Origin: Strigamia acuminata
Lineage: Eukaryota; Arthropoda; Chilopoda; Geophilomorpha; Linotaeniidae
Direction: 5' to 3'
DNA: 64,000 nt
Assembly (NCBI GenBank): GCA_949358305.1
Contig: OX442315.1
Location: 14,348,427 to 14,412,426, forward strand
Shown here piece after piece: positions 1-10,894 of this stretch (its first letter is position 1; every line of letters starts with the position of its first letter). The notes under the pieces are model-generated. The model was not told the DNA's origin. It made no database searches and saw nothing but the letters and a program-made list of their open reading frames with translations. The position numbers were made by a program, and so were the translations under genes.

Positions 1-572
1 GATTGCATTGTTAAATGTGCCATGTGAAGGATCCATCTTCACGGTTCTCACTTTACTACTTCTGCAAGGCTGGACTGGAATATTTCATGGTATGAACCAA
101 TTCAGTTAAAAATTATTAAAATTGAATTAAAATCTTGCGCATTTGATGCCTATTTGCTGCCACTACCCAGTGTTTAATTTCCCAAATAATATTTTTTAAT
201 TTTCAAACCAGGTTTGTTTGTTTCTGCAATAACCGACAACGAATATTTCGCTCTTTTCGTCAATGTTGTCTATCTATTCCAGTGCCTTAATCTTACAGGT
301 AATATTTCTAGTCCACACACTCGAAATGATTTGGAAAATTGATTTGCAAAAATGTTTTAGGAATTATATGGCCGATTCAAGGCATGCCGAAATTGTTTCA
401 ATTCGGGAGTTACTCGCTACCGCTAACGTATCCTATTCAGTCGTTGCGTGCCGTATTGCTACGCGGATGGGGTATAACTGAAATGGCTGTTTGGCGAGGA
501 ATTTTATTATCATCGTTTTGGCTCTCGGTATTTGTAATGGGGACTATTGCTGCACTGAGATATCTAAGATAA
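1..572 (+). CDS. ABC transporter subfamily H, last three exons (gene E, 5' end outside window)
   Basis: C-terminal part of the membrane domain of a half-size ABC transporter. Three exons, 1-89, 212-298 and 361-572, join in phase across GT-AG introns and end at TAA 570-572. The first encodes a hydrophobic helix ending LLLLQGWTGIFHG, which aligns with [13 protein letters not shown] of the neighbouring minus-strand genes. The third encodes the reentrant segment starting GIIWPIQGMPKLFQ and a final helix. Exon boundaries match exons 12-14 of genes A, B and D. It is oriented towards gene A (convergent). The sequence differs clearly from A, B and D, so it is an older paralogue. The nucleotide-binding domain would lie left of the window. 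Confidence 0.85.
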
Positions 573-578
573 AATAAA
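573..578 (+). terminator. Polyadenylation signal of gene E
   Basis: AATAAA begins directly after the TAA stop of the plus-strand ABC gene. No other signal is needed for this 3' end, although its position right at the stop is unusually close. Confidence 0.5.
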
Positions 579-745
579 ACGTGGATTTTTAAATGCTTTA
601 ATTATACTCGTATAGAAATTCTTAATTTTGTTTTGTATTTTAACTTTGATTTGTAAGTTACATGTTGGATCACTCCCATGTTACAAGGTTGCAAGCATGT
701 TATGTAAATTTAAAGCGACGCTCATCAATTAAAAGAATAAAAATA

Positions 746-1034
746 AGTTATTTCGCCGAAAATCTCCGACTTCGTGTGGATGTGGAGCATTTAAAGAGAA
801 GATAAGCTTACATAAGGTAAATGCAGTATTTTTATTATCAATTCGTTAATTTTTAAACGCGTTATTTCAAAAATACATTCGAGTGGCGATTTTTCCAGTG
901 TTACATCGAGTGAAGCCTAACCTGAGAAAGATTAGGGGGTTGTATAAAAAATTCATTTTTGCATCTAGAGGACCATTTTTAGGCCAATTTAAGGGAGAGA
1001 CTATGGTTAATTCTAGGACTCATCCCTGCTTTGG
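746..1034. repeat. 289-bp repeat downstream of gene A (copy 1)
   Basis: Matches 10569-10857 with only scattered differences. Both copies lie just 3' of an ABCH gene (A and B), so the repeat probably travelled with the tandem gene duplication. On the plus strand it contains a splice-like donor (AAG then GTAAGT in copy 2) and an acceptor (TTTTTCCAG), which could join short open frames. I do not recognise a protein. Apart from this repeat, the 573-1211 gap between convergent genes E and A holds only AT-rich sequence; its last part (about 1116-1230) is a 3' UTR block shared with gene D and the pseudogene. Confidence 0.7.
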
Positions 1035-1211
1035 TCTCCATATTTGGGTGTACTTTAGAATATGGCCCGCTTCAGAATGGACCTAAAATTTGGTTAGTTA
1101 CCAAATTAATAGTTATTTTGGTGTCTATTTGTCCGTTTGATTTTGGATCTAGTGCATCATGGGCAAGAAAATGCATCAAACAAAATGTCACATCTATGAC
1201 AATTTTTTATT

Positions 1212-4200
1212 TCATAATTTACATCGTAATACTATGATAGAAAGAGTAATAAACCCTAGAATCCAGGCACTAGTAACCATAAACCCAGTGTACACAGGTG
1301 CCCATGTTAAATCACGACCCCGACTCAAGATCCATCTCATAGATTGCATGGCTAAGGTTTGTGGTGATCCCTGACTAACTTTCTGAAGAACAGTTGGCAT
1401 TGCTTGAATTGGCCATATTGCTCCTAAAATAAAATTAATATTAAAAATAAATGCAGGTCTAATTATCCTGCACCCTGGTCGATCTTCAAAGCGTGATTAA
1501 ACGCAGGATTGCCCCTGAGAAATATATTACTGTATTTACTTACCACTCAGAATTAAGAATGGATAAAATGAGCCTAAAGCCACCATCATAGCGGATGTCT
1601 CTTCATTGCAAACAGTTGAAACAAGAAAACCTTAAAAAATATTAAAACAAAATTAATAAAACGGAGTATAATCCCTTTATTCGAACCAATACCGTAAGTC
1701 ATTCCACACATCCCTTGCATCAACGCAAGAACAATGATGAGAAAAAGACTTCCCTTATTTTCAACTCCAAACACTTCAATTACTAGCACCAAAATAATGC
1801 AAACTTGAAGAGCCATTACACCAAATTGAGTAACAATGTGTCCACACATTATTTCAAAATAAGTGACCCCTATTCAAAAGCAATCGATCAAAGTTTAACC
1901 AGAGGAAAACAGCTAAATATTATCCTCAATCTCACCTGACACGAAACTTCGATCTAATAAACCTTCCTTTCTATCAAGGACAAATGAAAGGGAAGTCAAC
2001 CCCATTGCCAAGATAAAGATGAGAACAAGAATTGCTCCTGATGCTAGATAATCCAAAAACCGTGAATTCCTTGATTCGTATATGGGCCCATCAAACTGAA
2101 ATAATAAAAAAAATAAGATTTGTGTCACCAAATAACAGGGTTCCACCAGAATAAAGATCCAGATAATTCCTGAATTTTTTTCTGATTGGTCCTCATACAA
2201 CTTTTGTACATGTAAAGGCAGGAGAGAGATTTCATCTTTTCTTCCCATCTCTTTTTGCAGCTCGAGTGCAAAAGTATCAAAAGCAGTTATGAAAGTTTTC
2301 TGTAGAAACAGCGCAATCTGATGATCAGTATTGTCTTGCCTCACGTGGACACTGCCAGCTTTCATTGAAGATTGAGATATATTAGTCACACAAGAGGCCC
2401 TGCAAACGTATTTGCCGCTTTAGTGTTAATTTATTTCAATTTGATTAGGCGCGTTCAATTTCATTTAGACAAAATCCCTTAGATGCCATTTTGACGTTTG
2501 AAATCAATATTTAGTAAATATTTGTCTAAATGAAACTAAAAACCTAGTATTGACAGTACAGACATTTCAATCAAACCAGAAGTGAAATTAGACCCAATAC
2601 TAATTATAGCCCAAGCTTCACCATTTAATACTAAGTCCTCGGCTTGTTTAGCACTGGTTACCGGCACCTACAAGTAATTAATGAAAAAGAAGAAAAATTA
2701 CCATAGTAGGCAATAACTCACATTGGATTCTTTATACGAGCTGGGGACAGGTAACCATTTCAAAAATCTTAGAATCGCACAAATGCAAAATCAGGCAATT
2801 GAATTTGAGAGTTTCCAAAATGGTTGATTTTTATGATTACAATATAACAAAATCGTACAGTTAATGAAACCCTTAATATAATACCTGATAAACTGCTTCT
2901 GTATCCAAATAACTTAAATATCTACTGCCGAGAAACAAATCCTTGTTTAATATGGCAACATTTAAATGACTTGGGGCTCCCCCAATTGCTAAACAGAAAA
3001 TTGCAACTTGAAATGCCGGACTCAGGAATTGAAACACTAATAATCTGAAAATACAAATAATATTAATATAAAGCTGTTTGGAAAAACCATAGTTCCAATC
3101 AGTAGCGTATTATCGCATTTCTTCCGTTCAAAGATGCACTTACTAACATTTTGTATCGGGGACAAATTATTCCCCCCCCCTTATTTTTTAATCATTCCCC
3201 CCTAAAATGACTTAAAGTCCGCCAACTCAAACCCCCCCCCCCAAGAAAACTATTGCTCTGTCCTAATGTTTGTATCCCCTATGAAAGGTTTTATGCCCCA
3301 ACAAATTTAGCCCCGTTATTAGCAAGTAGTGTTCTACAATTTTTCTCGCTTACGTCTGTGACCAATAGCAAAAGTTTTTGCTCGGGTGGTACGACAATCA
3401 AGTTCTCAATGATTGCGATCCCTATAGTAAGTCTTAGCAAACACAGGGTATGTGCATGTTCCATAACTCCATTTATTCTTTTCAGTCTTCACATGTCACA
3501 ATGTTGTAGGGATAATATTCAGCAATACTGCAAAGAATTAATTTTGGTTTTGTTACGCCAGTTTCTTATTGACCTCTTCAGGGATACCCCTTGCAGGTCA
3601 CAGGTCATGGGTATGGATATGAGTTGTTTGAGTCAGGGCAATAAAGAAGTAATTTTTTGGCACTGCAAGAGTTTAAACACTTGCTATCAAAAAACACTTT
3701 GTTTCCCTCTTTGTTTTCCTTTGTATGTCCACATCTTCTCACACCTGATATACTCTCTTGCTTCTTCATCAGTTGAAAATGTTAATTTTTGTCCATTCAA
3801 TTGCTGTCCCTGTGTTTGCTTGCTAAGATATACATATGCACGCACATTGTACGAATCGCGATCATTGAGAATTTGATTGTCGTACCACCAGAGGAAAAAA
3901 TTGTTCCCATCGATCAGAAACGCAAGCGAAGACACCCATCAAAAGCGAAATGAGCATAGAAAGTGCTGGGGTACATTTGCTAATAAGTAGGTTAAGTAGA
4001 TTAAACTGCATTCTTACAATAATGTGCGCCACATCCGTATGAAATTTTTTATGGTTAACACATAAATTCTTGATACACTTGGAAGTGCAAAGTAATCGCT
4101 ACATTTGAAGTTCTGGACCAATTTGCTGCAACATTTTTTGGGGGTATAATTAGTTTTTGAAGCCTTTAAAGAGTTTTTGCCTGGTTCGTGTTGTTTGAAA

Positions 4201-6389
4201 CTCTGGAAGAAATGTTTGCTTGGTTAATGAGTGAAAAAAAAAATTTACAAAAAAGTTACATCGGTTTTGTCATCCTGGCAGAGTTTTAAAAACACATCTT
4301 CCAGTGTTAGTGAATGATGATGACTTATTAGCACATCCGGTTCACCTTCGGCTAATATTTTTCCTTTTCTCATCAAACCAACCTGGAATTTTTAAATAAA
4401 AAAACATTTAAAAACATTTAAAAAAACATTAAAAAAAATAATTTCAGAGTTGAAATATTTAACCTCAGCTTTTATTCAACAATTCACTTCATTTGTCGCT
4501 TAATCAAGTGGGAGCAATTTATTATTACCGGTACTAGCATATAACTACTGTCTAATGTTTTCACGTGACCAAGTGCTCGAGTGCTGCACTCTATTAAAGT
4601 CAAATTACATGCAAACATCCACCCCTTAGCTAAAACCTATAAATTCGTGTTACTTGTGTTTTACTTTATTGGCTTGCCGTGCTTCTTCAATGTAATGAGT
4701 TGTGATGATTACTGTGACACTCCCAGTGGTGCAGATTTCAAGTAAATGTTCCCAAATGCTAGAAAATTGTTTTATTATTATATTCTATTCACTTTAACAA
4801 ATTGACCGTAACTGACCTTAATCTTAAAATTGGATCAACTCCGACAGTTGGTTCATCTAAAATCAATAACGGCGGTTCGTGAAGTAATGCAACGGAAAAT
4901 GAAACTCTTCGCTGCTGGCCTCCACTTGAATAAAACAAAGAAAATTTGACAATTAATAATTGTTCATAAAGTCATTTAAACTTGTTTATATTTTCGAAAT
5001 GTGAAATTCAATTCAGATGTTGAATGGAGGGACATGTACCTGAGATTCTTTACAAGTTTTCTATCAGTTGGCAAGTGAAGAAAATCCAGAAGAAATTCAG
5101 TTCGTGATTTCACATTATCGCTTTTCATACGGTGCAATCGACCGAAGTATGCTATTGTTTCCCTGATAGTAAGTTCCTGATACAAAGCTATTTCCTGCAA
5201 AAATTAAAAGAGAAATTTATTTTAAATGATGGATGACCTTGGGGACCCCTTGGCATAACCACTGAATACGGTGTTAGATTCTAATCTCTAAGGGAATCGT
5301 GGTTGTATTATTATTGATTATCAGTATTGCATAAACCCAGAAAAACACAATAAGCATTGTTTCAAAACAGCTTGGCTTCAGTGACATGGTAAAGATTAAA
5401 ATCCGTATAATATTTAGAAAGTACCGGTAACGTAAGGGTTTACTAATAAAAAATTTGTTTAGATTTTGAGAAAAGTGAAAATCCAACAGAATATAAAGAA
5501 CGTGATGATTTAATAAAATTTGTTAGCAATCCAAGATGCCACGGCATCATGCAGCTTCCACAGTTTTCCCTAGCAACGGTTGATCAGGTTTGAACAATAA
5601 AAGATTTCCACTTCTGTTAGTGAAGTGGAAGAGAAGCTATTTTTTAGGTTAAATCCTTGTCTCTTTTTTTATTATCTGTGGGCAAGATACAAAAGATTGT
5701 AAGACGCACCCTGTTTTCAGGGATGTTAAATCGGAAAAAGAGTGCATCGTAGAACTGAAGAAATACGGTAGTTGGAAAAAAATATTTTCCTTTGGTAAGA
5801 GGTGCAAGCACAGATTTTAAAAGTCAAGAGTGTTCCAACTGCCACATAGGTTAAAAACCGGGGGCCTATGGCCTCGCAGATGCTAACACCGGCAAACCGC
5901 CACTGCTGGCTGTTTTTATCACATGCCCAAACCGATTTTCCTCCTCACATTAAAGTACAAGCAAAGTTTTTCATACCTGTGGCATGTAACCAACACCAGA
6001 TCCTGGAACTCTACTTTCCGGAGTCCCTGGTATATTACCGAATAACTTAACCAGGCCACTGGCAGGCTTTAACATACCCACAACACACTTCAGCAGAGTA
6101 GTTTTCCCACAACCACTTGGTCCAAGCAGGCCATAACTAAACAAAAAAATTAAAGCAAATTAAGAAAAAACTATTGAAAAAAAAACCAACAAAAATCAGC
6201 AAATTACATTGATCCTGCAGGCACATCCAAACTCACTTCTTTCAACACCCTAACCTTCCATCTGGCGAACCCATAACTGTAACACACATCCTGAATTTCT
6301 ATGGCTGGGTCTGTGCTACCTTGCATTGCATGATTAACAACACTCATTTCAAGTTCAGCCGCAGCAAGAACACCATAATCTTTCGTCAT
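1212..6389 (-). CDS. ABC transporter subfamily H, complete (gene A, 14 exons)
   Basis: Half-transporter: N-terminal ATPase domain, then six membrane helices; expected to act as a dimer in a membrane. The substrate is not predictable, though ABCH proteins of arthropods are linked to lipid export. Exons: 6389-6208, 6136-5977, 5194-5040, 4924-4817, 4758-4665, 4382-4260, 4202-4018, 3044-2885, 2667-2564, 2399-2210, 2095-1936, 1869-1693, 1630-1544, 1423-1212. All junctions are GT-AG and in phase, giving 698 residues. Visible motifs: Walker [10 protein letters not shown] (about residue 65), Q-loop YMPQ (114), signature LSGGQQRR (165), Walker B LLILDEP (185), D-loop VGVDP, H-loop TTHYIEEAR (223). The membrane part starts near residue 336. 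The ATG lies in a 5' UTR exon context. The closest relative here is gene D. Intron 7 carries an insertion of about 0.9 kb. Confidence 0.92.
2459..2535. repeat. Hairpin in gene A intron 9
   Basis: Two 15-base arms (TTTCATTTAGACAAA at 2459-2473 and its exact complement at 2521-2535) enclose 47 bases. The same hairpin is kept in intron 9 of gene D (58530-58606), so it predates the A/D duplication. It is either an old MITE or a structured intron. Confidence 0.6.
3050..4010. repeat. Insertion with inverted arms in gene A intron 7
   Basis: Intron 7 of gene A is 973 bp. It includes poly-C tracts (3171-3242) and two related arms in opposite orientation: 3385-3419 and 3858-3889, centred on GACAATCAAGTTCTCAATGA. 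Weaker inward matches appear near 3433-3448 and 3808-3828. Read from the minus strand, the right arm is part of an 82-codon open frame (3687-3935) containing [14 protein letters not shown]; the left arm encodes a decayed form of the same peptide on the plus strand. Source protein not recognised. Confidence 0.5.
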
Positions 6390-6443
6390 TTTGAAGAAAT
6401 AATCGTTTGCATTGGTTTAGTCTTTGTATTTTTCTCGTAACTA
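6390..6443 (-). other. 5' UTR part of gene A exon 1
   Basis: A pyrimidine-rich acceptor (TTTTTTTACAG) ends at 6444, followed by 54 untranslated bases before the ATG at 6389. Gene D has the same arrangement (63921-63971), so both genes probably have a noncoding first exon further upstream. Confidence 0.5.
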
Positions 6444-7410
6444 CTGTAAAAAAGACAAAAAAATAAATTAGATTAAATTAATAAAATCGTACAAACGGTT
6501 AGCTGTACGAACCATACAAATATTTCCTTAACACCCCGAACAAGAAATAAATGTTCTAAAATTTGACTATTTTTATGTTGAAGTTTTACCAATCGGTGCA
6601 CTAGGACCGTAGCATGTGTTTGTTTCGATGCATTCGCGTTTTATTGACGGTGAGTGACCAGCATTTATTTAATTAGCTCAATTTGCTTTGAATATTACAA
6701 TAAATTTGATAGGAATTTGTGCGCAGAACCAATCACAAGAGCACAGTTTATCGATAATTATCGCATGGAGATAATGCAACTACAGGTGGTAGCATCTAAC
6801 CCAGACAACACTAACACTGTGAACCTGCAAGTGAATGCAAATATTTCCTTGTCCCCAGATATAATGATTGCCAAGTTTGATACAATACAACAATTTGTGT
6901 ATTACATGCCTCCTTAAATAAACTTTCAAAAACACTCACGTGGTGGCAAATCGCGAGGATTTGAATCGCTAAGGTCACTTGGTTTTGAGTCATCCCACAT
7001 ACCAATATTTGAGTCAGCACTTTGTTTAGGGGCAGTTTAATTGCACCACCTAGGCACCTTTCTTGCAAGGGTGTTGATCGTCACCCACTTATGCATTAAA
7101 TTCGTTTTTATAAAATTCTTTATAGCACACAAAGCCTAGAATTCAAGCTTGAACAACTGGAAACTGGCTCAAAGCAGGCAATGCATTATATGGAGAGAAC
7201 GTTTCTCTAATAATGATGATTGCACACTTAGTGAAGGACTGGCTAGAGTGTCAGCTTGCCCCAAGATAAAATGGGCCCCCTTAAACATTAACCCTGTGAG
7301 TCAGTAACGAAGCGTTTGGTAGACTGATTTTATTACAACAAAATACAGTCAAGCAATAATGTGATTGGTTGATGGCGAGAGTGTAGGTGCGACATTATGA
7401 TCGGACCGAG
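6444..7410. other. Intergenic region upstream of gene A
   Basis: AT-rich. It should hold the promoter and any noncoding first exon of gene A. A plus-strand open frame at 6663-6917 and a GTGAGT donor-like site near 6650 were examined but give no recognisable protein. I see no RNA gene or mobile element. Confidence 0.4.
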
Positions 7411-7641
7411 GGCGATTGGGGAGCCTTTGGGGAGCCTTCGGGGAGCCTCCGGGGAACCTTCGGGGAGCCTCCGGGGAGGCTCCGGGGCGCCTCCGGGGAG
7501 CCTCTGGGGCAGCCTCCGGGAAGCCTTTGGGGGAGCCTTCGGGAAGCTTTGGGAAAGCCTTTGGGGGAGCCTTCGGGAAGCTTTGGGAAAGCCTCCGAGG
7601 AGCCTTAGGGAAGCCTTCGGGGAGCCTTCGTATTTGACATC
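7411..7641. repeat. GC-rich tandem array 1, 11-bp unit
   Basis: About 20 imperfect head-to-tail copies of an 11-mer with consensus GGGGAGCCTCC or GGGGAGCCTTC, with a few 10- and 12-base variants in the second half. It is strikingly GC-rich against an AT-rich background. Open frames on both strands here (for example a GEPSGSLRG-type repeat) are by-products of the array, not genes. Confidence 0.85.
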
Positions 7642-7908
7642 CCCCAAGGGTCCCCCAGGATTCGCCCAGGAGTCGTCCAGGGATTGGCCACGGATCGTTT
7701 AGGGTTCGTCCAGGGTTCGTCCAGGGGTCGTTTAGGAGTTGTCCAGGGATCGTCCAGGGGTCGTCCAGGGATCGTCCAGGGGTTGTCCAGGGGTCACCCA
7801 GGGGTCGTCCAGGTGTAGTATAGGGGTCGTCCAGGGTTTGTCTAGGGTTTGTCCAGGGGTCGTCCAGGGGTCGTCGTCCAAGGGTCCTCCAAGGGTTGTC
7901 CAAATTCT
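7642..7908. repeat. GC-rich tandem array 2, 11-bp unit
   Basis: Directly follows array 1 but has a different unit, consensus GTCGTCCAGGG, about 23 copies, some diverged (GTAGTATAGGG, TTTGTCTAGGG). Three units make 33 bases, which gives long minus-strand open frames repeating LDDPWTTPGRS. This is not a gene. Confidence 0.85.
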
Positions 7909-8055
7909 GTCAGCGTGCAACGTGCGTTTGGTTCACAAGCTGACAAGAAATGAAAAAAAGAGTTGAGTCCATATCTATCAGAGCCTAAAATTCTACAACA
8001 AGTGTCACTGCCCACTGTTTCCGTACTTTGGCAACCCATCCACATGTTAGGTTTA

Positions 8056-8256
8056 CAGTCTGTTTCAAAAGTATAAACACACCAGTTTTTTGGGGTATTT
8101 TCAAGTTTAATTACCAAATATATTTTTGACCAAACATAATATATTTCCTAATAGTATTTTACATATTCTGTACAATTTTTATGACAATTGGTTGATTAGA
8201 TCATAAATTATCACAGGTTTCAGGTTTTAGCCTGTTGCAAAAGTATAAACACACCA
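8056..8256. repeat. Left terminal inverted repeat of Tc1-like element
   Basis: 201 bases that match the reverse complement of 9430-9630 with few differences. Outer transposase-site copy at 8056-8084, inner copy at 8231-8256. Confidence 0.93.
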
Positions 8257-8399
8257 TCTATATCTGCTTTCATGAGAGTTGCAATGTAATTGTAGTTCTG
8301 TTAATTGACACCAGAGTATTCTAATATTACTTACTGACACCAGAGAGTGCAGTCATCCAAATTCAAATTGAATAACGGTTTTAAGAAGAGGTTAGAACA

Positions 8400-9394
8400 A
8401 TGCCTCGTGGAAAAACACTGTTGGAACAAGAAATTCGTGAAATCTACTTATTACATGGTGCAGGAAAGTCATTGAGGTACATTGCAGCTGCAACAAACAG
8501 ATCTACACGTGCCGTACGCAATGTTTTGATGCAAGGAGAAAATTATGGCAAAAATAAACGACCAGGACGACCAAAATGTATGACTCCCAGAAACAAACGA
8601 CAAGCTTTTCAATTGTTGACAACCAACAAAATGTCAACAAGAGAAGCAGCAGCAGCGTTACCAATTCAAGTGTCACATACAACTGTTTGGAGGAGTATTA
8701 AAGACAATAATAATGCAAAATTCATCAAAATGAAAGCAAAACCAAAATTAACAGAACAGCACAAATTGGCAAGACTCAATTGGGGAAGACATAAGATGTC
8801 CTGGAAGAAACAATGGCAAGAAACTGTGTTTTCAGATGAAAAAAGTGGAATTTAGATGGACCTGATGGATTTTCTTATTATTGGCATGACCTAAGAAAGG
8901 ATGAGAAAGTGAGGATGAGTAGGCAGCAAGGTGGAGGATCAGTTATGGTGTGGGCTGGATTTGGTTGGGGTGGTAAGACTGATATTGTTATCATTAATGG
9001 CAAAATAAACTCTGAAAAATATCAACAAATGTTGTATGAAAATTTGATTGCTTTTGGTCCAGTAATAGGTGGCAATAATTGGAAATTTCAACAGGATAAT
9101 GCCTCCATACATGCATCCAAATCAACAAAAAAATGGTTTAATGATGAAAAAATTAATGTTATTGATTGGCCTTCTAGAAGTCCAGATGTTAACCCAATTG
9201 AAAATTTATGGGGCATCATGACTCGCATTGTTTATGGCGAAAACAAGCAGTATCATACAGTGAACGAACTGAAAATTGCCATTATGGATGCCTGGAAGTC
9301 ATTACCACTTCAGCAGCTAAGAAAACTCGTGAATTCAATGCCAGACCGAATATTTAACCTTATTGCAGCAAATGGTGGACCAACGAAGTACTGA
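8400..9394 (+). pseudogene. Tc1-family DD34E transposase, frameshifted
   Basis: Starts at ATG 8400 with two helix-turn-helix units (residues about 10-45 and 70-105) joined by a GRPK motif, as usual for paired-like Tc1 DNA-binding domains. The catalytic domain has a first Asp in FSDEK, a second in FQQDNASIHA, and a Glu in PDVNPIENLWG with 34 residues between the last two (DD34E). The frame breaks in a run of A near 8842-8847: reading on gives a stop at 8853-8855, while the rest (DGPDGFSYYWHDL onwards) continues in another frame from about 8848 to TGA 9392-9394. One missing base explains it. This copy is therefore probably inactive, but its ends could still be moved by a related enzyme. Confidence 0.9.
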
Positions 9395-9429
9395 ATCTTT
9401 TATAAAGCAAATATAATCAAAAATCTGTA

Positions 9430-9630
9430 TGGTGTGTTTATACTTTTGCAACAGGCTAAAACCTGAAACCTGTGATAATTTATGATCTAATCAACCAATT
9501 GTTATAAAAATTGTACAGAATATGTAAAATACTATTAGGAAATATATTATGTTTGGTCAAAAATATATTTGTTAATTAAACTTGAAAATACCCCAAAAAA
9601 CTGGTGTGTTTATACTTTTGAAACAGACTG
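9430..9630. repeat. Right terminal inverted repeat of Tc1-like element
   Basis: Mirror of the left repeat, with inner site copy at 9430-9455 and outer copy at the end. The element's only TA duplication follows at 9631-9632. Confidence 0.93.
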
Positions 9631-9896
9631 TACAAAACGTAAGTGAAAACCTGGCTTGACTAAATGACACAAAATGTAAAGACTGAAATCTGCCTAATTT
9701 CAACACACGTGGGTTGTAGAATGGCACTCTGTTATTTTCTCTACTGAGAATCATTTCACCCTAGATGGGGCAGATGGATGGCATTGCAACTGACACAATA
9801 TTTTGAGCTCACCACAGATTCAATTGAGCAGACAGCATGTTGGAGTTTCTATAATGATTTAGTGTGGCTTTTCAGCTCTTGGGAAACAGATACTGT

Positions 9897-10240
9897 TCAG
9901 CTCAGAGAAAGGGAGAAGTCTTGGAGGACCCTCGGGGAACCCTTCCACCTGAAATGTTGCATCAAAATGAAACTCCGTGCAACGTTTCGGGACAGCATCC
10001 ATAAGTTCAAAGTCCACTTACCCATTGTTTGTTGTGCAACTTCTAGCATTCAATGGAATGTACTTTTCTGCAGGTGACAAATGTGTTTGCAAATCTAACA
10101 ACTCCTCCAATCCAGCAATGGTGGCAATGTCAGGTAACTTGGGTTTGGCGTGAGAGCTCAACAGCGATGAAAGAGAGGCAAATGGAACAGCCGCTGCAAC
10201 ATCACTCGGATACTTGGCCGAAACTATGTCGTACTGTTGG
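9897..10240 (-). CDS. Possible exons of an unrecognised gene
   Basis: On the minus strand, 10240-10022 is an open 219-base stretch bounded by an acceptor (TTTTCGTAG) and a consensus donor (ATGG then GTAAGT). It encodes a non-repetitive peptide including SAKYPSDVAAAVPFASLSSL. A following acceptor (CATTTCAG, exon from 9948) joins in phase and reaches TGA at 9899-9897 after 17 codons. I do not recognise the protein and find no upstream exon in 10241-10568. It may be a fragment of a gene. Surrounding sequence (9633-9896, 10241-10568) shows nothing else convincing. Confidence 0.3.
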
Positions 10241-10568
10241 CTACGAAAACAAGCTGAAGTTAGCACTTGTTAGGAAACGGTCACAGCACGAAAACCAAGA
10301 GGGATCGAGTCTTGTCCTTTTCAGGGTTTGTAGAGGAGAAAACGCTATATCTTTTGGTGTAAAAACCATTAAAATTCGTGGTAAAAAAATATTTGGATTT
10401 GTTCTATCTGTAGTTTGGGCAAATGTGAATGTAGTGCCAACTTCAGCCCGGTCTTTTTTATGCCATATTGAAATGCTTGCTGCTCGAAAACTAAGAAGAG
10501 TAGATGACGTATCGTGAAATACTATTTATATAACATGCCACTAGGTGGCGACGTATGTAGCGCCAAAT

Positions 10569-10857
10569 AAGTTATTTCGCCGAAAATCTCCAACTTCATG
10601 TGGATGTGGAGCATTTACAGAGAAGATACATAAGGTAAGTGCACTATTTTTATTATCTAGGTATTCGTTAATTTTCAAACGCTTTATTTCAAAAATACAT
10701 TCGAATGGCGATTTTTCCAGTGTTACATCGAGTGAAGCCTAACCTGAGAAAGATTAGGGGGTTGTATAAAAAATTCATTATTGCATCTAGAGGACCATTT
10801 TTAGGCCAATTTAAGACAAAGACCATGGCTAATCCTAGGACCCATCCCTGCTTTGGT
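10569..10857. repeat. 289-bp repeat downstream of gene B (copy 2)
   Basis: Second copy of the 746-1034 block, same orientation, again just 3' of a minus-strand ABCH gene. The donor-like site here is the better one (CATAAG then GTAAGT near 10634). Confidence 0.7.
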
Positions 10858-10894
10858 ATTAATATTCATAGGAAATATTTTAAAATATAAATAA

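Larger units (their letters stand above)
8054..9632 (+). mobile_element. Tc1-like DNA transposon with TA target duplications
   Basis: The element proper is 8056-9630 (1575 bp), flanked by TA on both sides, starting CAGTCTG and ending CAGACTG. Both ends carry 201-bp inverted repeats. Inside each, a 25-base motif (CTGTTTCAAAAGTATAAACA...) occurs at the outer end and again at the inner end, the IR/DR arrangement known from Tc1 elements such as Sleeping Beauty. One transposase ORF lies between them. The ends are nearly perfect, so the insertion is not very old, but the transposase has a frameshift. Confidence 0.95.

Noticed and set aside
6663-6917. Plus-strand open frame with a donor-like GTGAGT upstream
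   Set aside because: No recognisable domain, weak splice context and no second exon; treated as intergenic.
7333-7903. Long open frames on both strands repeating LDDPWTTPGRS or GEPSGSLRG
   Set aside because: They are translations of 11-bp tandem arrays; three units of 11 keep every frame open. No start context, introns or conservation.
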